Shown piece after piece: positions 35,034-46,450 of a DNA stretch of 64,000 nucleotides. The notes beneath the pieces were generated by a model. The model saw only the letters and a program-made list of their open reading frames with translations, was not told where the DNA came from and ran no database searches. The position numbers were made by a program, and so were the translations under genes. This DNA comes from Heliocidaris erythrogramma (taxonomy: Eukaryota; Echinodermata; Echinoidea; Camarodonta; Echinometridae), in assembly GCA_025617745.1 (NCBI GenBank), contig CM046858.1, positions 42,081,850 to 42,145,849 on the forward strand, given 5' to 3'. How positions within the stretch are numbered: the stretch's first letter is position 1; every line of letters starts with the position of its first letter.

Positions 35034-35300
35034 CATACGGAGCCATTTACATAACCCTGCCGATTTCATCGGCGTGGGTAACTATGGGGTCAAAACTACA
35101 AGGTTACACAGAATTTGCAGGCGTCAACTGATCATCACCAAAATCTAATCGATTCATTCCTGTCACTATCCGAACATTCTCTGAAAATGTGGTGCAAATC
35201 CGTTGACCCGTTCTCTAGTTATCTTGTACACAAACAAACAAACATACGGAGCCCTTTACGTAACCCTGCCGATTTTATCGGCGTGGGTAATTATCTGAAT
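35034..35300. repeat. Dispersed repeat B, right remainder
   Basis: This continues the array interrupted by the 5,984 bp element, with two more hairpin ends (35059-35073 and 35268-35282) and the phrases ATCATCACCAAAATCTAATC and TATCTTGTACACAAACAAAC. Confidence 0.75.
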
Positions 35301-35639
35301 TGAAGTTTCTTTTAAGAACAAAGCGGACAAACGGGTGATATTTTTCGTAAGTGAAGTAAGTCGCACCTTCCATTGTCATCATATGGAATACAAGGTAGAA
35401 AGGGAACATTTATAAGCAGAAGGGAAAAAAAAATATCCAGGTTATGGCAATTTCCCATCTCAGGAGGGGAACCTTTTCCATCACACGAAGGGCACTTTTT
35501 TCATCTTTTGAGGGATATTTATTGATTTTGGAAATTTCGGGGGTGTATGCCCTTGCCACCACTGGAAATTGGTATTGACCGATGTTTTATGAATTCCTGA
35601 TTGAATGCATGCCGTCAGACAACTCCAAGGGAATTTCAC

Positions 35640-35930
35640 GTACCATATCTCTCAAAGCTGGTATTTATGTTCATCATTTTCGCATGTGATACTACGAAAT
35701 CTGGCACAACTGACTTTTTACATGTCACTTTCAAAATGCTGCTGCTCTTTACCGAACAGCAGCATATAGGGCCTACGAATGGATGCCATCAAGGTAACAT
35801 TTACAAGCATAATAGTTCTAGTTTATGGAAAATAGATAATCATTCTCATAGAGCACATAGCATGCTTACAATAATCGTTTGTTTTAGGGTTGTTTTTTTT
35901 TTTTTGGGGGGGGGGGGGGACAACGAAAGG
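35640..35930 (+). mobile_element. Mariner-like repeat, copy 2
   Basis: Inverted relative of 26371-26700. Its 3' part ends GTTTGTTTTAGGGTTGTTTTT followed by a T run and G run at 35890-35920, replacing the expected GGGACCCACTG terminus. Confidence 0.45.
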
Positions 35931-36076
35931 GTTGAGGTAGAGGGACAATATGATATGCTACCTATACTTTCAGAACAGAGAGTGACCCAACGTCAACATC
36001 CCTTATAGTGTCAGTATTAGAAGTACAAAAAGCAGTCTTTGATATAATGGAAAGTTCAATGTACAATGGTTTTATG

Positions 36077-36873
36077 CAGTGGCGTATCTAGGGATAATGG
36101 TGCCCTGGGGCAAACAATAAAGTTGCGCTCCCATCTCAGAGTGCCCATACTTATCTACTTTATTGTACAAGCAATGGAGCAAAGCGACCGAGCCGCAAAT
36201 TTGTCTATTTTTAATCCTTAAAAGAGCACAATTTCTTGTGCATTTTACCCTGGAAATTTTGCAATTGACCACTGCAATTCAGCGGTAGAGAAGTATGAAT
36301 TTTGTACATAGATAAACGGTATTTTATTCGCTCACTTTTAAAATTAGTAGCAAAATTAACGAAAACACTTGAGAAATAGTCGAGAAATTCAGCAAGGCGA
36401 CCGAAAGTTCAGATCTCTTTCAAATGTTGAATCTTTGCAAATGCTGTTTTATAGACTTTGTCCTATATTGGGGCGGAATATTTTAGCAAGAGTCAGATGA
36501 AACTTACATGATATTGAGCAAAGAAATGACAATTACATCTTTATTTTTCCAATTTTGAACCCTTAAAGCCATCTAAGAACTATATACTGGGGGGGGGGGG
36601 GGGGAATTACAAGAACCTGAAAGAAAATAATTATGGGAGGGAACAAAGCGACCGAGCTTTAGACATTATCGCATTTCAAACCCTCAAAAACTGTATTTCT
36701 ATAATGAATTAACACTGGGGATTAGAAAGGAAGCGCATAATAAGGATTATGATTTTTCTTTATTTTTCCCTTTTTCTTTCTTTCTCTCTTTTTTGCGCCC
36801 TCTCCAAGTCTCGCCCGAGGCAAGTGTCTACCTGCACACCCCCTCCCCCCCCCCCCCCCTAGATACGCCACTG
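36077..36873. mobile_element. hAT-like element with CAGTGGCGTATCTAGG ends (797 bp)
   Basis: The left CAGTGGCGTATCTAGGG and right CCTAGATACGCCACTG are exact complements over 16 bases. The interior includes repeated AAAGCGACCGAGC words (about 36180 and 36645) and a G run at about 36591-36604. CAGTGGCG is the usual start of hAT elements. I do not see an 8 bp duplication. Confidence 0.6.
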
Positions 36874-36984
36874 TATCTGTGCTCTGACATATGTGATGAT
36901 AAATTGAAGCGGTCTCTATTTCGTCAAAGATATAACGTTAACATTAAAGGGTTGCAACCGAGTTTTAGGTTAGATGAACGGGTA

Positions 36985-37660
36985 GGTTTCTAGTCAGGGG
37001 CGTCACTAGAGGGGGTGTAGGGGTGTCAACCCCCCCCCCCCCCCCCTCAAAAGTGCTGTTGGTAAATGCGCCACCTCTGTCGGCAAAAAAAAAAGAGAGG
37101 GGGGAAAGGGAGAGGGAATGGGAAAGAGAAAAGTAAAAGGAGAAAAGAAAAAGAAGAAAATCGCTCGCAAAAACACTGGAATGTTAAAATTCGGACAAAA
37201 GGCGTCCCCCTTCGGCAAATGTCTGCAGCCACCCTCCCCCGAGGATGTCGAAAGTTCCTATACTCAAATTTGTGCAGCGAAGTGCTAGAATATCCACATA
37301 TTTTGGCAGCGAATTCCCAGATAACTACTGTTACTTGTGTATGTAACTTCTGTACATTTTCACTACGAAAAGTAATTAAAAATTTGCTCACTCACTCCAC
37401 TCGCTTTTTTTTAGAAATTGAGAAGTTGAAAAGGCGTCCCTCTACGCCAATGGACTGAATCCCCCCCGAGGATTTTCCAATTCCCGATAACCGGACAACC
37501 ACCACTTCATATTAGGGCAGCGAAGTTCCAGATAACTATGTTGCTTGTGTATGTAACTTCTGTACATTTTCACTACGAAAAGTTAACCAAAATTTGCTCA
37601 CCCGCTTCGCTCGCTTTTATTTAGAAATTGAAAAGTTGATATTTCGGGCGAAAGGCGTCA
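36985..37660. repeat. G-rich hAT-like end and a ~210 bp direct repeat
   Basis: CAGGGGCGTCACTAGAGGGG at about 36996 is a relative of the hAT-like ends; a C run follows at 37030-37046. The block GTATGTAACTTCTGTACATT plus TTCACTACGAAAAGT, with AAATTTGCTCAC and TTTAGAAATTGA, is repeated about 210 bp apart (near 37337 and 37547). Confidence 0.55.
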
Positions 37661-37674
37661 GCCCGCCAATAGGT

Positions 37675-38064
37675 GATTATATCACCTAATTCTGACCATA
37701 AAAACACTAGAAAAATTACTTCTTCCATGAACTAACCTTGTACGTATTTTCATTAACGATTGATTGCGTCACTGAAACACGTTAAAATCAAGGAACAAAC
37801 TCACATGAAATCGACGTCATTATCGCTTGTAGTGAATTACGTTCTTCAAACACTTCAAAATGCAGTAAATGTGTTAATACGTTACTTTCACTGTGTCACT
37901 TAAAACACACGTGCAATAAAATTGACTAAATGACCTAATTCTGACCATAAAATCACTAGAAATATCACTGCTTCCATGAACTCCCCTTGTATGTATTTCC
38001 ATGAACGATTAATCGCGTCACCGAAACACGTTAAAATCAAGGAACACAATCACCTAAAATTAAA
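37675..38064. repeat. Tandem repeat of ~240 bp
   Basis: CACCTAATTCTGACCATAAA plus CACTAGAAA, and ACACGTTAAAATCAAGGAAC, occur twice about 240 bp apart. A more diverged unit continues after the MITE (38575-38660). Confidence 0.65.
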
Positions 38065-38073
38065 GTGAATGAA

Positions 38074-38522
38074 GCCCCGTCTTAACAGACACTTTTTAAA
38101 ACGCCTCGACAGGGTGATACCGGGTTAGATTTCTTTACCCCTTCCTGTTAAGCCGCTCCTACTGAGGTGTTGACCGGAATCTACCCGGTATAATTTTGCC
38201 AAAATTTGACTAGGTCCAACGAGGGTAAAATCACGACTCTACCCCTGCTAATTCCGGACAGCCGTTCTGTTTATAAGCTGCTCTCGGGGTAGTTTCTGAC
38301 CGGACAGCTCGACATTGCGCAATGACTCATCGCGGGCGCGCGACAGGAAGTCACGCAGTTCTATACGTTTACTATGGGAACCTACCCGGTTAGGTTTTCA
38401 GCAAACGTCTGTTAAGACGGCGCGCCGGGGTGGACCACCCGTGGTTTTATCACCTGCTGCCCCGCTTTTTTAACCCGACATCAGTCCCGACTCCGTCCGG
38501 ACGCGGTCTATTAAAACGGGGC
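38074..38522. mobile_element. 449 bp GC-rich MITE with 9 bp flanking duplication
   Basis: The left GCCCCGTCTTAACAGAC is matched by the inverted right end (GTCTATTAAAACGGGGC). The flanks GTGAATGAA and GTGAGTGAA differ at one base. CTACCCGGT/ACCGGGT words recur in both orientations. An 8-9 bp duplication fits hAT or Merlin-type elements. It interrupts the ~240 bp tandem repeat. Confidence 0.7.
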
Positions 38523-38862
38523 GTGAGTGAATACATTTTTTTCGGTTTTGCGCTTATAAAGAACGTGCAATAAAATGGAATTTTAATCACGTCATTCTCA
38601 CCACAAAATCACTAAAATAATCACCGCATCCATACACCTAATACATCGCGTTTTGCCTCCTTCTTATTGACGTAAATTCTACGTTCTGAATTCACGCTTA
38701 ATCAAACACCAACATTTACGTTCAATGTCAGAATCAGATCCTCGTTCAGCAAGGACGTAAAATTCAGCGATTACTATCACTAAATTTTCACGTGTATGAC
38801 TAGACCAAAATTTTCTGTCTCTCGTTCGTTAGCCTCTTATTTGGATAGGGACGGCCCTTCAC

Positions 38863-39565
38863 TAATGCTACAGTCACACGGCCATGTTACGGACCTGCGG
38901 ATGCCTGCGTATATTTGGATAATGAAAATGCGTAATTTTTACCCCCAAATAACGCAAATTTGAGCAAAAGTTACCTATATTCTGCGGACGATACGGATTA
39001 GTTACGGATGTTACGTATGAATTACGGATGTTACGGGTAAAACCTGTTGATGAGCCCATCCGCTGCCAACCCGCTGACACATGTCACGGACGACTTACGG
39101 ATGACTTACGGACGATACGTATGAGTTACGTAGTTTATGTATGGATAACGTATATTTTGCGGATGCTTACGTATATTTCATCCGCAGCAGAATTTTGAGA
39201 TTTTCAAAATTCACGCTGCGGATCTGCGTATGTCTGCGGATCCTGCGGATTAGGTTACGGATGGATACGGACGTTTTACGCAAAAATACGCAAAGATACG
39301 GATCAATACGCATGATACGGAACAATACGCAAATTCTACCTAAATTCTGCGCAAAAGACCTTGCGCGGGAAATTTAAAATAATTTTGAGATTTTCAAAAC
39401 TTTTTCGCGGAAGACCTCGATTCCTGCGCACTCCCACGGATTTTTACGGATGCACTTACGGATGATACGCATGATACGGATTGCTGCGGATTTCTACGGA
39501 TTTTTACGGATGCACATCCGCAGACATGCGTATCGCGCGTATCTGTCCGTCTGACCATAGCATTA
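38863..39565 (+). mobile_element. ACGGAT-rich inverted-repeat element, copy 1 (703 bp)
   Basis: It starts TAATGCTACAGTCACACGG and ends CCGTCTGACCATAGCATTA, so its ends are imperfect complements. The interior is built from ACGGAT, TACGTAT and GCGGAT words. An almost identical inverted copy is at 40207-40908 and an internally deleted direct copy at 39889-40208. Open frames here are mirrored exactly in the inverted copy and are not genes. Confidence 0.8.
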
Positions 39566-39888
39566 GAGACAGAAACGCTCAATTCACTCGCCTGTGCTAA
39601 CCGAATACACATTGACTTACACACTATACAGTTTGAATGCAGCGTAAGATTTTCAAACCGAGAACAAGTTGGACCCTGAATTACCTGAAAAAGGAGCATT
39701 AAAAGGAATAAAACAGTGACATTGGTAAGTTGAACATGTTCGTTTAAGTATAGAGCCTAGGCCTAATCTATTTAATTTACACAAATATTTTTTAAACTCC
39801 TAATATCCTCATTTTAACAACGACATGGCTACTGTCTCTCGGCAGACAGTGAGTTTGCACAGGCGAGTGAATGGAGCGTTTCTGTCTC

Positions 39889-40208
39889 TAATGCTACAGT
39901 CACACGGCCATGTTACGGACCTGCGGATGCCTGCGTATATTTGGATAATGAAAATGCGTAATTTTTACCCCAAATAACGCAAATTTGAGCAAAAGTTACC
40001 TATATTCTGCGGACGATACGGATTAGTTACGGATGTTACGTATGAATTACGGATGTTACGGGTTAAAACCTGTTGATGAGCCCATCCGCTGCCAACCCGC
40101 TGACACATGTCACGGACGACTTACGGATGACTTACGGACGATACGTATGAGTTACGTAGTTTATGTATGGATAACGTATATTTTGCGTATATTCTGACCA
40201 TAGCATTA
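39889..40208 (+). mobile_element. Same element, copy 2, internally deleted (320 bp)
   Basis: It shares the first ~300 bp of copy 1, then jumps from TTTTGCGTATATTC to TGACCATAGCATTA. It abuts copy 3 with overlapping ends (ATTATGC). Confidence 0.75.
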
Positions 40209-40908
40209 TGCTATGGTCAGACGGACAGATACGCGCGATACGCATGTCTGCGGATGTGCATCCGTAAAAATCCGTAGAAATCCGCAGCAATCCGTATCAT
40301 GCGTATCATCCGTAAGTGCATCCGTAAAAATCCGTGGGAGTGCGCAGGAATCGAGGTCTTCCGCGAAAAAGTTTTGAAAATCTCAAAATTATTTTAAATT
40401 TCCCGCGCAAGGTCTTTTGCGCAGAATTTAGGTAGAATTTGCGTATTGTTCCGTATCATGCGTATTGATCCGTATCTTTGCGTATTTTTGCGTAAAACGT
40501 CCGTATCCATCCGTAACCTAATCCGCAGGATCCGCAGACATACGCAGATCCGCAGCGTGAATTTTGAAAATCTCAAAATTCTGCTGCGGATGAAATATAC
40601 GTAAGCATCCGCAAAATATACGTTATCCATACATAAACTACGTAACTCATACGTATCGTCCGTAAGTCATCCGTAAGTCGTCCGTGACATGTGTCAGCGG
40701 GTTGGCAGCGGATGGGCTCATCAACAGGTTTTACCCGTAACATCCGTAATTCATACGTAACATCCGTAACTAATCCGTATCGTCCGCAGAATATAGGTAA
40801 CTTTTGCTCAAATTTGCGTTATTTGGGGGTAAAAATTACGCATTTTCATTATCCAAATATACGCAGGCATCCGCAGGTCCGTAACATGGCCGTGTGACTG
40901 TAGCATTA
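40207..40908 (-). mobile_element. Same element, copy 3, inverted (702 bp)
   Basis: Reverse complement of copy 1 with very few differences. The inverted symmetry extends past the element: left flank CTGTCTCTCGTTCGTTAGC (about 38816) and right flank GCTAACGAACGAGAGACAG (about 40915). The whole region 38.8-40.95 kb is therefore one large inverted repeat. Confidence 0.8.
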
Positions 40909-41504
40909 GTGAAGAGCTAACGAACGAGAGACAGAATTTTCGGTCTAGTGTATGACATGCATGCGTGTAAAGTCATGAAATAAAAACACGTATGACAAAA
41001 ATATGTACTGCTTTTATGACTGCTTCTTTTTATTAACTTTACACAATCAAGTTCTTTGTACATCCCTGATTTTATCATTTTTATTTCAAATCAACCATAT
41101 TTCTGCCGTGTTAAACCAAAGGATCGTTTTTTCCATTTTTGTCTAATTTTCTAGTTATTTCCCCTTAAATGAAACATAAGCATCCATGGGGTACGGGCAG
41201 GACAGTGCCATTACATGTAACGATTGAAATACAAAGAAACAACTTATTTAAGTCATTTATGTCTTGAATCATTGTAATCAAATTAACTACATATTATCAA
41301 ATATATTTAGAATGGTGAGTACATGTACCACATCAAACCCCCCCCCCCCAAAAAAAAAAAAAAAAAAAATATGCAACATTTTACAAAACATTTCTAAAAG
41401 CAAAATATATTGTAAACACTGGAAATGTTATTTTAAGTAATTACATGAACGTTTCATGAACATAATGTATGATGACTTTTAAGCAATTTCAGGTCGCATC
41501 ACTA

Positions 41505-42554
41505 CAGCGCGTATCAAGAAATACGTTACAATTTTGAAAACTCCATCACAATGACATTTCAAAATATATAGGTTTTTTTTTCATGTTAATAGATGCCCAA
41601 TAGTCTCTTCAATCAAATGCCACTAACAAAACAATTTTTGTTCTCACTTGGGCGAGCACTGACTTTTTTGTCTAGAGTGTGAAAAATGACTTGCTCCTAA
41701 TTGAAAGAAGAGGGACAATCAAACCAGTAGTCTGAATAAGTCCTCCCATTCAAACAAATTGCTCTTTTCCATACATTTATGATTGAGGAATTTAGTGTCA
41801 ATTTTCTATCATATATTTGGTATGGAAAATTTGTGTGTTCGGAGCAAGACCTTCCGAAATAAAGAGCAACACCCCATAAATTTAATTATTTCATTGCTTT
41901 ATGCATGGGTGAGAATTAGTAATATTGCGCAATTATGTCAAGATAGTTTAAGCACAGTATTCACAATTCACAGACACATCAAATCCACATGCCAGACATT
42001 CATTCAAGAAGAAAAGATCATTCTATCAATCAATCAAAAAATCAATCAATTAACAATCAACCCATCAATACATCAACAATAGATCAACCAGTCAATCAAT
42101 CAATCAATGCATCAGTTAGTCCTTCAACCACTCTGCCAGTCAGTCAATCAACCAGTCAATCAATAAGTTATCAACAATCAATCAATCCATTTATCAATTA
42201 ATCAATTGCTACGGCAATGAAATCATTGGAATTATGATACACAACTGCCAAAAAAAATCCTGGACTGTCATAACACTATAATTACAAATCTGTGGCAAAG
42301 AGCAATTTGTTTGAATGGGAGTACTTATTCCGACTGGTTTTCGCTCTTTTTGTAATTTGACGCAAGTCATTTTTCACACTCTGGACCAAAACAGTCAGTG
42401 TTCGCCCAAGCGGGAACATAAATTTGTTTTGTTAGTGGCACTTGATAGACGTGATTATTGGACATCTATTGACATGGAAAAAAAAAATATATATTTTGAA
42501 ATGTAATTGTGACAGATTTTTCCTACGTGTAACTTTTTTTTTGGCTACGCACTG
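41505..42554. mobile_element. Mariner-like element with ~250 bp inverted arms (1,050 bp)
   Basis: The ends CAGCGCGTATCAAG and (inverted right end) CAGTGCGTAGCCAA sit beside TA on both sides (41503-41504 and 42555-42556). The arms 41505-41780 and 42297-42554 are diverged complements (AGAGCAATTTGTTTGAATGG, AAGTCATTTTTCACACTCT, TTTTGTTAGTGGCA). The centre carries a (CAAT)n tract at 42020-42200. There is no coding capacity. Confidence 0.75.
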
Positions 42555-42599
42555 TACAGAATATATCTAACTTATAGTATTGTATCGGGGGTAGGGACA

Positions 42600-42690
42600 G
42601 GACACCAAACCCCCCAAAAAATTATTTATTTATTTTTTTTATTTTTTTATTTATTTTTTTTTATTTATTTTTTATTTTTTTTTATTTGTA
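42600..42690. repeat. T/TTTA low-complexity tract
   Basis: TTTATTTATTTTTTTT-type sequence following CACCAAACCCCCC. The next ~950 bp shows no gene. Confidence 0.7.
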
Positions 42691-43639
42691 TGTTTTATTA
42701 AATCAAAAGACAAAAATCATAATATTTACATGTCATCAACAATGATTGGTACACAACAAAAAAGATTTATAAAAATGAATAACCAAATAAATAAAAATAA
42801 ACAAATAAAAAAGGTGACAAGAAATAGAAGATATATTTAAACCAATAACATATTAGTGAGCAGTTCGAAGCCACCGAGAAAATAAAATAGAATATATAAA
42901 ACTTGCTATCTTTGCACAAGTTATGTCAATAATATGTCACAGCAACATGTGAAACCAATAAATGTTGCATTTTAATTTCCAAAGAGTATCGTTTTTCTTT
43001 CTTCCCTTCAGTTATACCATTTAGTATCCAATTGAATACATATTTCTGAGTATTGTATTTTTTTGCGTTAAAGAATGAAATCTAATTGATTTTGAGGAAT
43101 GGAAATGACATTTGTGTTATCCATGCATATTTTTGTGAAGGATATGTAAGCCATCAGTTCAAAACAATACAAGAATATATTATTGAATTTAAAGTTTGGC
43201 TTATCCAAATTTAGACCCCATTTACATTGTTATAGGGTGAAATAAGCAATACACTATAACAAACGGGAAGAAAAAATCTGTCGCAAATGCGTTTTTCACA
43301 TTTTTTTTCTAAAAGTGTGTAATTGCCTCAGAGTCAGACAGAAGATTCTGTGATCGGTTTCTCTGAAAAGGACACATGGCACAGTTTTATTTAATACTTA
43401 AAAAAGCCACATAAACTGCATATATCATGTACATGCATATATATCTTTTAAGTTATTGATTGTAAAATGGCGTTGAAGAGAGACATACTGAAACTTTTCT
43501 TGCACTCATCGAAGTATACCGCAAGAATGAACAGAAAGCTGAAATTGAACAATATACCGGAAACTAAAGGAACAAAGCGCGCTGTTAAACAGATTTTGAT
43601 TGTAACAATAAAAAAAAATTCTTTCTGGGACGCACTGTA

Positions 43640-44730
43640 GTGAAATTGCTTCTGCATGGATAGTCCAGAAAAATGTCTATACTTACAATTACATTCAGTA
43701 CATTTTCAGCTCAACACGTAACATACGTAACATTTGGCCACGCAGACATGCTAGGGTAAACTGGGGGAATATGGAGCCCTTAAGCACAAAATGATAGTTT
43801 TGAACATGTAACAAACATTCTTTTCACTTCTCTCTTTTACTGGTGGAAGAACTATTTATTGCCTACATAAAATCACTAAAGTTAGAAAAAAAATAATTGT
43901 CTTGTATAAATATATATATATATATATATTACCCCAATGAACGGGGTAATATGGAGGCCATAAACAATCTATACTGAAATTTGATTATGCTCGTAATTGG
44001 TATACAATTAACAATTAATTTTAACAAGTGAAAGTTCTCTTCAAACTATAAATTATACATCATGTAATGATTATAACTACACAAAAGAACAATACTGCAC
44101 TAGCCATCAACAGTCATCAACAGTGCATGTACACAAGTCATTGATAACACTATATCCATTGTATAGAATGTTGCATGTTTACAAGGGGATCCATATTACC
44201 CCAAAGATATTGTGGCTATGTAAATGGATTGTACAGGCCATTCACTCAACCATGATCAATACACATGCACTCAGCACCAGTATACAACCCACATTATGCA
44301 CTTATTATGATACAATCAAGATATGATTACGCAAAGTAGGTTTACAAGAGCAATCTTTACATTTTCGGGCTTATAAGGAGCCAAAAATGGCACGAAAATC
44401 GCTTACCTTTCTCAAATATGTTGGATTTCATTGTGGATATCCGAGACCTACCAGCTAACTTCGTGTTTACAGAGTGGCAGTGGGTGCAACAGGTCACATA
44501 ACAGGCATTTAAACCACAGAAGGGAGCTATAACACTTTTCTACAAGCAGATTTCTATGCATGGCTCCATATTACCCCGAGGCTCCATATTCCCCCGGTTT
44601 ACCCTAATTATTAATAGTCTGTCCACATTTCTTACGTTGTGAGCTGCAAATGTACTGAATGTATTTGTAAGTATATACATTTTTCTGGGACTGCCTCTGC
44701 TATACATAGATAAGCAATTTTCACTATAGC
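43640..44730. repeat. Inverted repeat split by a TA-flanked element
   Basis: The left arm (about 43645-43750; AGAAAAATGTCTATACTTAC, TTACATTCAGTACATTTTC) is mirrored at about 44612-44725. The arms would face each other directly if the element at 43754-44604 were removed. Confidence 0.6.
43754..44604. mobile_element. TA-flanked DNA element, 851 bp
   Basis: The left GGGTAAACTGGGGGAATATG is matched by the inverted right end with one difference. TA lies on each side (43752-43753 and 44605-44606). Internal copies of the same idea (GGGGTAATATGGAG, CCATATTACCCC) lie at about 43944, 44189 and 44563. A TA duplication suggests a Tc1/mariner-like origin. There is no transposase. Confidence 0.8.
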
Positions 44731-45028
44731 GGCTAATGAACAGAGGCAAAAAATAAAAGGTCACATACATGACTTGTACTGCTTTGTTGGTCCACATGAT
44801 ACATACGTTACCCCCAAAACAGAAAATGTGACCAAAAATTAGAGAACACACTATTAATGCAAAATATATATGGATAATACTCTCTCTCCAACCCAAAATC
44901 AAAATATTAATTTCTTTCAAGGTTAATCATTCTCATAAAAATGAAATTGAGATAATTTTTAATCAAAATATTCCCGTAACGGTGGAAATGCCCATCTCTA
45001 TATTTCCCCATAGCCCTAGACTACCTAG

Positions 45029-45149
45029 TTAGCAGGTATCATCACTGGTAGAATCATAGTCTGTGTGAGCCTCATCCAGTGGAGCTGGAGCTGCTGTAGC
45101 TGCTTTTCGCCTGGGATAGGATGTCCGCGATGTTCGAACTTGCTGTTGC
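45029..45149 (-). CDS. Candidate terminal coding exon, unidentified
   Basis: On the minus strand, after an acceptor-like ACATGCAG (45150-45157), the frame runs about 40 codons to TAA (45031-45029). It reads QQVRTSRTSYPRRKAATAAP, then APLDEAHTDYDSTSDDTC and stop. A basic patch followed by a short acidic tail is a protein-like composition unlike the AT-rich surroundings. The polypyrimidine tract is poor, and no partner exon was found. It could be the last exon of a host gene or of a decayed transposase, or chance. Confidence 0.25.
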
Positions 45150-45869
45150 CTGCATGTCTACCGGTGGAATGATACTCCTTAATGCTCCTGATAAGACAGA
45201 TAAGATCGGTCTTATTTAATGTTAAATGATCATTATTTTATGTTAATTTTAAAACATTCCTGCATAAAGCAACCATTGCAAAATAAATATTATTAGATCC
45301 TCCAGGTTCGTCATTAAAATTTGATGTATTTCTTACCAGTCAGTTTGACATGATATCTAACAAAATGTATGCACCTCATGATCATCCCCCTAAACACACA
45401 TTCCCATGCCATGCAGCCTCTCCATAATGTTTGATTTATTTTTGCTCTTTTCGGGGACACTAGGTGGATCTATACTCACAAAATAACCTAGCATCGTTTA
45501 CTATATGAAACATGCATGCAGAAAGTTGATACCCACCATAGCACACAATGCATTAGAATAGGTGGGACTACAGTGATACAAGATATCACAGTACAAAAAT
45601 ACCCATCAAGAATGAATTTATATTACTTTCTAAATTACATTGTTACCTTTGAAATGAAGTTTATAATCTGGAAATCTTGCAGGCACGTCTATTGTCTTCC
45701 ACTTGTGCTGTTTCAGATCATCATGAATCTCAATTTTGAATCTCTCCACTACGAGGCCGCGCGCTAATGTAACGGCCGATAACTTTGAAGAACGCGTGTC
45801 CGACAACTGTTTTATAAGCTACTGAAATCCTTGATTGGTTGAGAGCAAACTTGTGCCCCCCCCCCCCCC

Positions 45870-46280
45870 CCCCCCACCGGCTTGGTTAACTTCACGGTGA
45901 TTATCACATGGAGCTCACGATAAATTTGAAACCATTTAAAATCATCTCTGAGAAAACTAAATACATGTAATAGCCTACGTCATTTTCCACACCTAAGTAA
46001 TTGGTGGATACACCGCATGATCGACCCGTTAAAGTGACGTGACCATCACTGTGGACCTCACAATAACTTTGAAACCATTTAAAAACGTGTCTGAGGAAAC
46101 GAAATAATAACTTATTTTCCACACCTATGTGTGGCTGATGCGTTGCTCAGAGTATTAATCCGTTTAGATCACGTCGCCGTGACCAGGAAACTTATAGTAA
46201 CTGTAAAACCTTTTTCAGATGGTGTAGAAGACACCTAAGAATAACCATTTTTCACAACCGCTCATTCGCAGACAGGACAG
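45870..46280. repeat. Tandem repeat (~270 bp unit), left part
   Basis: Units carry GACCCGTTAAAGTGACGTGA, AACTTTGAAACCATTTAAAA, TATTTTCCACACCTA and TCAGAGTATTAATCCGTTTA. The array continues at 48008-48650. A C run at 45848-45866 precedes it. Confidence 0.75.
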
Positions 46281-46436
46281 TGTAGTGTTGTGATTACACA
46301 TGTGGCGTTCCATACACTGAAAGTAGAAGAGCAGAGAAAGGTTGAAATAATAAATCTGCACCGAGCCAGATCTGCCATCAATAAACTATGGTCTAATCAT
46401 CTATTTAATGGTTGTACCTATGTGTCAAACATTATA
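46281..46436 (+). repeat. 5' LTR
   Basis: 156 bp, differing from the 3' LTR at only a few bases (for example CTGCCATC/CTACCATC, TGTGTCAAAC/TGGCTCAAAC). It is short for an LTR and ends in TA rather than the usual CA. Confidence 0.9.
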
Positions 46437-46450
46437 CTGGCGACGAGAGA

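Noticed and set aside
36077..36873. 8 bp target duplication for the hAT-like element
   Set aside because: The flanks TTTTATG and TATCTGTG do not match, so I report the ends but not a duplication.
39141..40897. Four frames of 68-78 codons with exact duplicates
   Set aside because: They are mirrored copies within the inverted ACGGAT-rich repeat; conservation follows from recent duplication, not coding.
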